From positions 11,093,476-11,157,475 of the forward strand of contig CM022665.1 in the NCBI GenBank assembly GCA_012295275.1: 64,000 nt of DNA, written 5' to 3'. The notes below the pieces were generated by a model that did no database searches, had not been told where the DNA came from, and saw only the letters and a list, made by a program, of their open reading frames with translations. How positions within the stretch are numbered: the first letter of the stretch is position 1; each line of letters opens with the position of its first letter. Source of the DNA: Chrysomallon squamiferum (taxonomy: Eukaryota > Mollusca > Gastropoda > Neomphalida > Peltospiridae). Positions 57,311 through 64,000 of this stretch are shown here, piece by piece. The position numbers were made by a program, and so were the translations under genes.

Positions 57311-60300
57311 TTTATTGTTACTGTTGTTGTTGTTGTTGTTATTTTGTTTTTTTGTTTGTTTATGTTTTTGATCCTTCAGTACACCACATTGTTTTACAAT
57401 GCACCATTATTATTATTATTATTATTATTTATATTTTTTTTTTTTTTTTACTGTTAATATTGGTTTCAAACTTATTTTTGCCACATTATTTCATTTTAAG
57501 TTTATCTGTATAACACTAATACCACAAACAGGAAATTATTTCAGTCTTGTACACAGAGAAAATATAAACTCAACTATTTATTTACTACAGGTCACCTCAG
57601 GCAGGCACTGAAAGTAAACCAAAGACAGATGGTGAAAAGGTTGCCATGGAAACACCCAATGCTCCACCAACATCAGCTGCTGATCCTCGACAGACTTCAC
57701 TGTCACCATTAAATAGTAGACACAGTGCCAGTCCAGACAAACCTTCAAATCTTCATCCTTTGAAGGTGAGAATCTGAACCAGGCCAGCCACAACCTATTA
57801 CAAATATACATCATATTTGGTCTTTATTTTCCTCAGGGTTTTGTTCCCATTCTTACAATGGGTGGTTCCTTTGGAATAATTTAGAGGGAGGCATTAAAGG
57901 GGTTGTACAAATAGGAATTGTTTAAGTAAATTGACTAGACACGTGGGATGTTCAGTGCGTAGACCCATCCTAGTGGACTTGTAACATAAAGAAACATAGC
58001 CTTGGCAGACTGTACCAGATGTAACATATTGGTCACAATGATCTCCTGTAAGAAACAAGACTTTCATGGTATCTGTAGACTCACCATTCCTTTATGGGCC
58101 TTCTAGGGAGCTGAGGACAAAAATATCCCCTCAGCATTATTTTTCAAATGACTGGTGGTCTTCCCACATTCCTTTTTATTATTATGTTCTATCCATCTAT
58201 ACCTCTATATCAATGTCAGGGTTTTTTGGCTGAGATGCTTAATTTCCAAACAACAACACTTTATAACACTCAGGCACATATAGTAAGCATTAATAGAGAA
58301 CACCTCATGACTCTGATGAAAACATCTGATCTGCTGGCATAGATTTAAATGTGGAGCCATAAATACAGAATGTTTGCTTTACGCACATTGGCTATCAGGG
58401 TAAATCAGATGACACTTTCATAATTTCTCATTCTACCCATATCTATGCCACTGATATATCAGAAGGCTTTGGTATGTGCTTTTATGTCAAAAGGTTTGCT
58501 AGTTATTAACATATATATATATTGCTGGAGTTTCCAGTGTTCTTTAGTACTGATTACCCATAAATAATTTCTTTGTAGGGAAGTGAACTAGTGACATCAG
58601 TTCCTGAAACAGAAAAAGATGAACTGAGAAACACATATGAGAGACTAGACACTGATATGGATGGGTAAGTGTGTATGTGTGTATTTATGTGTATGTGGGT
58701 GTATGTCTTATTTTTTGATTTTATGCTTACATAATTAACTATATTGTTTCTTTTTTCTTTATTTTCTTTATATATATTGTGTGTTTGTGTGTGTGTATCT
58801 GCAACTCTTTGTCTATATGTATATATCTCTGTCTTTATCCATCCATTCATTTATTTATTTATTTATTTATTTATCTATTTAGACATATCAATTTTAGTCA
58901 ACTAAAGTCCCAGCTACCTGATAGCTTCTCTCAGACACATGAAAGATTTTTAAAACATGTTTACGAGATCACTAGCAAAACGACCACCATATTTGAAGTG
59001 GATAACTTTCTTACTATGTCACAGCTTACCAAGTTGGTGGGCAATCTCAGGTAATAACAAAATTAACTATTTTTAGAATAATAACCAAGATTATTAATAA
59101 ACAAGAAATTAAATAGATAACCAGTTTTCTGGAATATAATCAAGATTGTGGCAATCTCAGTGAAGACAAAAATAAATATCTAAAATGTCTGGAATAATAA
59201 GCAAGATGATGGGTAATCTCAAAATTAAGTATTTAAAAATAGCTTTAATCTAATGACTAAATATAACATAACTTATTTCAGTGGTGAGGCACAATCAGCT
59301 TACCAACATCTGAATTTTGATACTCTGGAACAAGAAATTAAGAAATTTATGGTAAGTGATTTTATTTATATATATTTTAATAAATTCCTGACATGCGTGA
59401 CATTTGTTTTTTAATGTTATAGTCATATACTATATTAAATTTTAAACACTACATACATTCATCAATAAAAAATTGTACTATAATTATAAACTGTAAAAAA
59501 AAAAATACAAACAAACCAAAAAATATCAACCCCCATTTTGAAATGGTTTAAAGATATTTTATATTTTGTTCTTTTTTGTTCTTTTTTTTTTATGCCTCTT
59601 TTTTGGTATTAAAACATAGTTCTTTGGGAATCATTATTATTGTTTACATTACATTACCATTATATAATGTTTCTTAGTTTTGAAATATTATTTATTATAT
59701 CTGCATTATATTTAATCAGTGAATATGTCAATAAAATTTTCACAATATTTATTTTCACCATCTGTCTGTTTGTAGGAACTGTTCCAGTCAGTAGACAGAA
59801 GTAACCGAGGTAAAATCTCCATTGACTCATTAAAAGAGGTGTTATCTGCAGTGCTGGAGAAAGACTTTAAAGATGATGATTGGGAGAAAGTTCTGAACAC
59901 AATGTCAGTGGTGAGTAGTTTTATTAATACAATATAAGTGATGAGTAGGTTTTTTAATACAATGTCAGTGGTGAGTAGTTTTATTAATACAATATAAGTG
60001 ATGAGTAGGTTTTTTTATGCATTATCACTGGTGAGTAGTTTTATTAATACATTTAAGTGGTGGCTGTTTTTATTAATATTTTGTATATAGCAGACATTTT
60101 CTTAATATAACATTTATGGTGGGTAGTTTTATTAATACAATATCGGTAATGAGTGGTTTTATTAATATTAAAAAAGGATAATTTAATTCAGTATCTGTGA
60201 TGGTAGCCTTCTTGATAAAAAAGCATTAGGCAACTTTATTAATTCAGATTATTTAGTGGGTGGTTTTGTTAATGCAGTATTTCTGGTGTGTGGTTTCATT

Positions 60301-60600
60301 CTTACAACATCAGCTGTGGCTTTTATTACATCTGTTGTGATATTAGAATATAATCCATTGTGATGACTTTCTTAAAACAATTCCATGGTGAGTGGTTTTT
60401 TGAATACAGTATCATTGCTGAGTGTAGCTATGTCTGTGTGAAATAGAGAAATAAGCCACCAAATAGCCAGTGATAAGTAAAATTTATTGTTCATCTAATT
60501 CATCTGTGTTATTTTACTGTTTCAGGAAAACAATTCTCAAATCAGCAAAATAGAATTTCTGGGTCATCTGCCTTATTTCCTTGCTCTGAAAACTGCGTAA
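35415..60600 (+). CDS. uncharacterised EF-hand-like protein, 17 coding exons, 693 aa
   Basis: Exons: 35415-35852, 45917-46008, 46827-46944, 49218-49243, 49476-49616, 50164-50259, 50895-50959, 52006-52140, 53433-53516, 55770-55854, 57113-57205, 57591-57765, 58579-58664, 58883-59050, 59282-59351, 59776-59910, 60526-60600. Every junction has AG/GT and the frame stays open to TAA at 60598. Residues 1-216 are polar and Ser/Pro-rich. Residues about 226-303 are charged and probably helical, with an RRRH basic patch. Residues 372-516 are Ser/Pro/Lys-rich. The C-terminus has an EF-hand loop at 540-551 (Asp at 1, 3, 5, Gly 6, Ile 8, but Gln at 12) and a degenerate loop at 631-642 (Arg at 5, Ser at 12), so calcium binding is doubtful. 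No signal peptide or membrane segment is seen. The start is the first in-frame ATG after a TGA at 35379; ATG 35418 is an alternative. I do not recognise a named family. Extra exons could hide in the 10 kb first intron. Confidence 0.82.
39105..39545 (+). repeat. 110-125-bp tandem repeat followed by (CATA)n, intron 1
   Basis: A block with TTCTGGATTATATT and GCCATTAGCAGTC recurs at about 39208, 39333 and 39442, with a more diverged first copy near 39125. The last copy runs into a CATA microsatellite at 39,488-39,545. Confidence 0.75.
39985..40530 (+). repeat. degenerate minisatellite with TACTCCTTGAAATGCTTTGT cores, intron 1
   Basis: At least six variants of a core (ACTCCTTGAAATGCTTTGTC, then ATTTTAG) occur near 39,998, 40,112, 40,275, 40,313, 40,354, 40,390 and 40,503 with uneven spacing of about 35-150 bp. 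Some copies end in ATTTTAG, making acceptor-like sequence. Confidence 0.6.
44649..44657 (+). other. possible 9-nt microexon in intron 1 of the EF-hand gene
   Basis: A pyrimidine-rich tract ending GGCCCCAG is followed after nine bases (GGGCTTGAT) by GTGAGTAG, a strong donor. Inclusion would add Gly-Leu-Asp between residues 146 and 147 and keep the frame, because exon 1 ends in phase 0. Speculative without RNA data. Confidence 0.2.
46028..46175 (+). repeat. AAT then AGT array, intron 2
   Basis: Starts about 20 bases after the exon 2 donor. Pure AAT to about 46,067, then imperfect AGT units. A second AAT/GAT block lies at 46,690-46,742. Confidence 0.9.
47000..47375 (+). repeat. degenerate ~50-bp minisatellite, about seven copies, intron 3
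   Basis: TTGGACTGTAG-like cores occur near 47011, 47055, 47106, 47155, 47229, 47280 and 47359, each followed by TTTTTAATTTA and a CAGA-containing spacer. Spacing is about 45-51 bp, with two longer gaps. Confidence 0.75.
48030..48310 (+). repeat. AAT/AAC array, intron 3
   Basis: Pure AAT at 48,032-48,076 followed by imperfect AAC, AGT and AAT units. Noncoding. Confidence 0.9.
48619..48738 (+). repeat. four-copy 30-bp minisatellite, intron 3
   Basis: Four consecutive 30-base units beginning AGTACT (the last AATACC), each with TTCTGTAATAA or a CTCTAATAA variant and ending TATTGTC or TATTATC. A clean period of 30 makes this distinct from surrounding AT-rich sequence. Confidence 0.85.
50236..50390 (+). 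repeat. 70-bp tandem duplication of the exon 6 end and donor
   Basis: The end of exon 6 with its donor (CCATCTACCTCTGTAAGTAG, donor at 50260) is repeated 70 bp downstream as CCATCTATCTCTGTAAGTAG, with the GT at 50330. Flanking intron bases also align. Choice of the second donor would add 70 bases and shift the frame. Confidence 0.8.
51295..51400 (+). mobile_element. SINE remnant in intron 7 of the EF-hand gene
   Basis: 'GAGCTGTTTCCCATTCTAG', then 'TTCCTGTCTCTGGAAGG', then 'TGCATATAAAATATTCTTTA' followed by 'CTGCTAA' match the SINE body in order and orientation (GGGCTATTTCTCATTCCAG, TCCTGTCTGTGGGATGG, TGCATATAAAAGATCCCTTG CTGCTAA). It is the best-preserved copy in the window and lies in sense orientation in an intron. 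Confidence 0.6.
51710..52001 (+). repeat. ATTC/ATTT repeat leading into the exon 8 acceptor
   Basis: Degenerate ATTC and ATTT units with a short CA run fill 290 bases up to the acceptor AACAG at 52,001-52,005. The last five units supply the pyrimidine tract of the splice site. Confidence 0.9.
52313..52455 (+). repeat. ATT microsatellite, intron 8
   Basis: Two nearly pure ATT blocks separated by a short ATTT block. A third ATT block lies at 52,890-52,975. Confidence 0.95.
54395..54535 (+). repeat. short tandem duplication in intron 9
   Basis: ACCTATTACTGTAATATTTG followed by TGTAAATATAT occurs twice, near 54,452 and 54,490-54,521, preceded by TTTTTACCTGTAATGG/AGT duplicates. Noncoding. Confidence 0.6.
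54718..54818 (+). repeat. AAT microsatellite, intron 9
   Basis: ATCA units followed by pure AAT, then imperfect AAT/AGT. Noncoding. Confidence 0.95.
55930..57105 (+). repeat. AT-rich ~90- and ~107-bp tandem repeats, intron 10
   Basis: TTCATAGTAAATATATTTTA-type units repeat between 55,950 and 56,260. Further on, a unit starting GAACTAGGTAATAAATATGT occurs at 56817 and 56924 (period 107), and a diverged copy at 57069 runs directly into the exon 11 acceptor at 57111. Confidence 0.65.
57225..57440 (+). repeat. TTTA/ATT/GTT microsatellites filling intron 11
   Basis: Begins about 20 bases after the exon 11 donor: TTAA and TTTA units, pure ATT 57,249-57,312, GTT units, then a second ATT block at 57,405-57,430. 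Confidence 0.9.
59031..59260 (+). repeat. tandem copies of the exon 14 end in intron 14
   Basis: The exon 14 end (GGTGGGCAATCTCAG plus donor) recurs at 59,146-59,160 and 59,206-59,220, with aligned A-rich flanks containing GGAATAATAA and CAAGAT. In both later copies the GT of the donor is lost, so only the authentic one is functional. Confidence 0.75.
59901..60430 (+). repeat. 30-bp minisatellite that includes the exon 16 donor
   Basis: Units of 30 bp in 60-bp pairs start inside exon 16: the ten last exon bases plus donor (AATGTCAGTG GTGAGTAGTT) recur exactly at 59961-59980 and with changes at 60021-60040. Later units decay over about 500 bp. The repeated GTGAGT donors are decoys; use of the one at 59971 would add sequence that reaches a stop after eight codons. 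Confidence 0.85.
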
Positions 60601-62015
60601 TGATTTTTAACAAAATAAACAGTAAAACATCAAACTGTAATGTAACTTGTGAAATGGGAAATTCTATAACAGAATCTGGATTGAATCAAAAGATGAAAAT
60701 CTGTGAAGAAATGACGATGAGCTTCTCAAGACTTGAACTGAAATTAAAATGTAAAAATCAAGGTCATACATAGGCTTTAAAGTTGAAAATTTCTTGGTTG
60801 ATGAAGCTGAGGTTACAAAGAAAAAAAACATCAAGAGTTTGTTTTTTGTTTTTGTTATAAAGTTACACTTCTTAAATCTTATTCCAGGTCACAAGTAGAA
60901 GTGATATAATGTGGCAGTGCAACAAATTGGGAGTTTTGGTTAACACTATAAACCATTGCATTACAAAATGATGACCATAGTTTTGCACTTGTCTGTTTAG
61001 ATTCTAACATTCGTTATTGAATGTTGAAGCCTAAGACATTTAAACTGATGTTTCAGTTTAATGGTACAGAATATGAATTCTTTATATTGCACTCGTGTCT
61101 TTTATTTATGATAATGTTTTTCAGTGGATTTTGTTGATTTTTATGTGCTCATAGAAATAGCTTCTAACTGAAATTTGTAAGTGACAAAACCCACTAATTT
61201 GTTCTGTTCTGTTTAGTTTCTGCTTTTGTGGTTTTTATCAACTGTACATTTGATTTGTGTGCCTAAAAATACAGCATCTACTGTGCATGTTTAAACATGA
61301 AAGTTAATACAGATAAAATGAAGCTTAAAATATCTGAAAGTTAATATTAAGCAGAAAATATTTGAAAGTAATAGAAATAAGGAGAAAGAATAAATATCCA
61401 AATAATAGCCAAATATAACTGAATTAATTTAATTATGTAGATGTATTAAATTTAAATTTGCTCTTATTGCCTTTTTCCAGAAAACTGATTCTTATAAATG
61501 TATGCTCAAAAGGAAGTAATAGTACCCCTAAATTTTATTTCTGAATATTTACTGCTTAAATAATTCATTAATTTGTTAAATTCAGTTTTCCATTTTATAT
61601 GGAACAGTTTTTACAAAACAAAAATGATTTTTAAAAATTTTAAATCAAAAATAACCTGCAGAACCACTAATTTTGATTTCTAAATGTTTTTCATAGTTCC
61701 TCTGTTTTATTTTTTAATAATTATATTATTATCTTATAAACAAACGTTGCCATGATACTTGTAGAAAGTAATGAAGTCACATTTTTTCATGTTGCCATCA
61801 CTTAATGTATAAATTATTGGAAGTGTATTAATCTGTTGTGCCAAAAAAAAAAAGAAACATCAAAAAAAAAAAAAAAAAAAGGTATCCACCCCCGTTTGTT
61901 TTATTAACATTAAACCTGTTTGAGTGATTCTGCATATGATGTCATTATTTAATATTGAAAGATAATTATGTATTATAAGTGTAGATATGAAAATAAAGTT
62001 ATTGAATATAAACAA
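60601..62015 (+). other. 3' untranslated region of the EF-hand gene
   Basis: Sequence after the stop codon is AT-rich, without open frames or splice signals, and runs about 1.4 kb to the best polyadenylation signal. It includes an interrupted A tract near 61,840-61,880. Earlier, weaker signals might be used, so the end is approximate. Confidence 0.5.
61992..61997 (+). terminator. polyadenylation signal AATAAA
   Basis: AATAAA about 1.39 kb after the EF-hand gene stop codon, followed within 30-50 bases by a T/GT-rich stretch that could serve as the downstream element. It is the first canonical hexamer I noticed with such a downstream element in this 3' region. Confidence 0.5.
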
Positions 62016-62114
62016 GTATTATGTTTTATATATGTGCTTTTTTGTCATAAAATACAAATTTTAATTTAATTTTTTTATTATTATTAAAAATTGTCTTTAT
62101 TCTTATTATTTAGA

Positions 62115-62147
<33 letters not shown>

Positions 62148-62245
62148 CCTGTATGTATACATATATACAGTTATAATAAAAACAAAGACAATGTTTTAAA
62201 CATTGACCCCCCAAAAAACAATTAAAAAAAGTACAACAACAATAA

Positions 62246-62276
<31 letters not shown>

Positions 62277-64000
62277 ACAAATAAACAAAATTTTAAACAT
62301 TAAAAATTAAAATGTAGTATTAACACACAATTTATATAATTTATATTTCCAGATGATTGTTGTTTTTTAACTGGACACAGTCTTTAGTAATGATTAGTAA
62401 AATGAACTCAAGGAGATGGATGTACAATATGTTATTTACATAATACAGTGGATTTTGAAATGTTAAAGACAAATTATCACATAAATATATGGATACATAC
62501 TGAAACTGCTGCTGATGTATTTCTCAGTACAGGCACTCCTTATTTAATAACCCAGTTTTTGTTCCCACAACAAGGTTAAGTAAACTGGGCAAGAAGCTAC
62601 CCATAACTGATACCTTAAGCATACTGGTAGTGGGTTTGTGTCAGTCACCTTTAGATAGTTCAAATGTCACCTTTGCTCCATTTGTAGCATTTTAGTATAT
62701 TTCTAAATGTTTGTATTATTTTAATAAATACTATAGAGGAATTCAGTTCTAATATACATTATTTGGGTTTGGATGCTGTAAATACAGGTAATCATTTTCA
62801 TTTAATCTAAAGGATTTTCCAATGTAATAACTTTGTTTCAATTTACATAACTCTATTACAGAACAGAAAAATACAGTCAGAAAAAATTATTACATCTTGG
62901 GGTGCCCAATAAGGTACAAATTAATAGATGAAATATGTAGTCTTGGAGATTGGTAATGCTAGTATAGTGAATACTGACCAACTGAAGGAATAAGACTGAG
63001 ACTAAGAATGGGTAATGTGAGATGAGATGCCTGAAGTAGAGACACTGTGCTGCCATTTCCACCACCAAAGTTTTTGTACTGCATACAATACTGACTGGTC
63101 AGAGAGCTGGTTATAAGTCTGTGCAGTTGTTAAACAGGTGGGTTATTTAGTGAGGAGGATCTATTATACACTCATCACTAACAGATTACCTTCAGCTGGC
63201 AACAACAACAGTTATCTAAAGTAATCTTACGGCAACTTCAGCTTTAATTATTTTGTATATGAACCGTGGTAAAATCCTTAACAATCACAATACAAAAAAT
63301 AAATAAATAAAAATACAAAAGAAGGTAAAATAAATAAATTAATTAAAAACAGAACAAAAATTCCAGATTTCCCAATATATTTATTCCAATAAAACAACCA
63401 AGCGATTAATAACCAGTACATATCACATCAGTCACTCCGGACTACATTAAAAATGTTTCAAATGATTAATTTTACAACAAAAATAATACTATCATATCAC
63501 AAATTCAAGTAATTTTTTTTTTTTTTTTAATCCTCAACCTTTTTATATCTTTGGTTTGTTCCAGATAATCAGGCCTTCTGCTTTACAAATGTAATTCTAT
63601 ACTTGGGGCGGGTTCAAAGGGACTGGTGTCCTAGGCAATTCCTTAAGTGCTTTTTGGTATCATTTAAATCAGAAGCTCTATTACTGTAGTTTTCTTGAAG
63701 ATGTTTTCATATAGAAGCTCTATTACTGCATATTAAGATACTGCCCAGTCTACCTAATGCATATTGCCAGTGTTGATACACATTTCTAGATTTGTTATTT
63801 TAGTGTACTGAAAGGGAAGCTGTATGTCAGTTTAGCTCATGATGCTTTTAAAAGGAATGATTAAAGTTCGTATTAATCCACTTATAGCTAGCCTGTTAAT
63901 TGCTAGTGACATTTTTTTTTTGCTAACCATAAATGACTTTAGAATGTAATAAAAGTAATAATAATAATAAATACAAAATACTTCCCCTCCAAAAACAAAA
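62016..64000. other. AT-rich sequence downstream of the EF-hand gene
   Basis: No exons recognised on either strand. Contains A30 at 62,116-62,145, an AAAT/AATA block at 62,240-62,285 and a T16 near 63,512. CpG remains scarce. Confidence 0.55.

Overview
This is a eukaryotic, AT-rich, simple-repeat-rich genomic window. Split coding exons with GT-AG introns, very long microsatellites of many motifs (GA, CT, CA, TA, AAT, AAC, AGT, GATA/GACA, ATTT, ATTC) and diverged copies of a tRNA-headed SINE that I recall as common in mollusc genomes point to a lophotrochozoan, most likely a mollusc. I cannot settle gastropod, bivalve or cephalopod from this sequence. No prokaryotic features, CRISPR arrays, rRNA or convincing tRNA genes are visible.

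Two multi-exon genes can be reconstructed base by base. (1) On the minus strand, a complete 281-residue tetraspanin of the eight-cysteine TspanC8 class, closest by eye to TSPAN33. It has six coding exons between 28952 and 23920, all joined in phase 0, with a probable untranslated first exon ending at 30347. (2) On the plus strand, a 17-exon, 693-residue protein (35415 to 60600) that I cannot name. It has a basic, Ser/Pro-rich, probably disordered N-terminal part, a charged helical middle and a C-terminal region with degenerate EF-hands. The two genes are divergent; the roughly 4.5 kb between their 5' ends carries a CTCF-like core at 30467-30479 and an NRF1-like palindrome at 34784-34793.

Layout: 1-23919 is gene-free as far as I can see, with microsatellites, unique AT-rich sequence, one SINE remnant and a possible retroelement primer-binding site. 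23920-30550 is the tetraspanin gene, its introns full of AAT/AAC, GATA/GACA and AGT repeats. 30551-35414 is the shared upstream region with two SINE remnants and an inverted repeat. 35415-62015 is the EF-hand gene with a 10 kb first intron. 62016-64000 is AT-rich with no gene seen.

The most interesting signals are structural. CpG dinucleotides are ordinary up to about 35960 and then become very rare through the EF-hand gene to the window end, as expected of germline gene-body methylation starting just inside intron 1. In addition, at least three exon-donor junctions of that gene (exons 6, 14 and 16) are repeated downstream inside intronic minisatellites, creating decoy or decayed donor copies, and several splice acceptors in both genes are built directly from microsatellite tracts.
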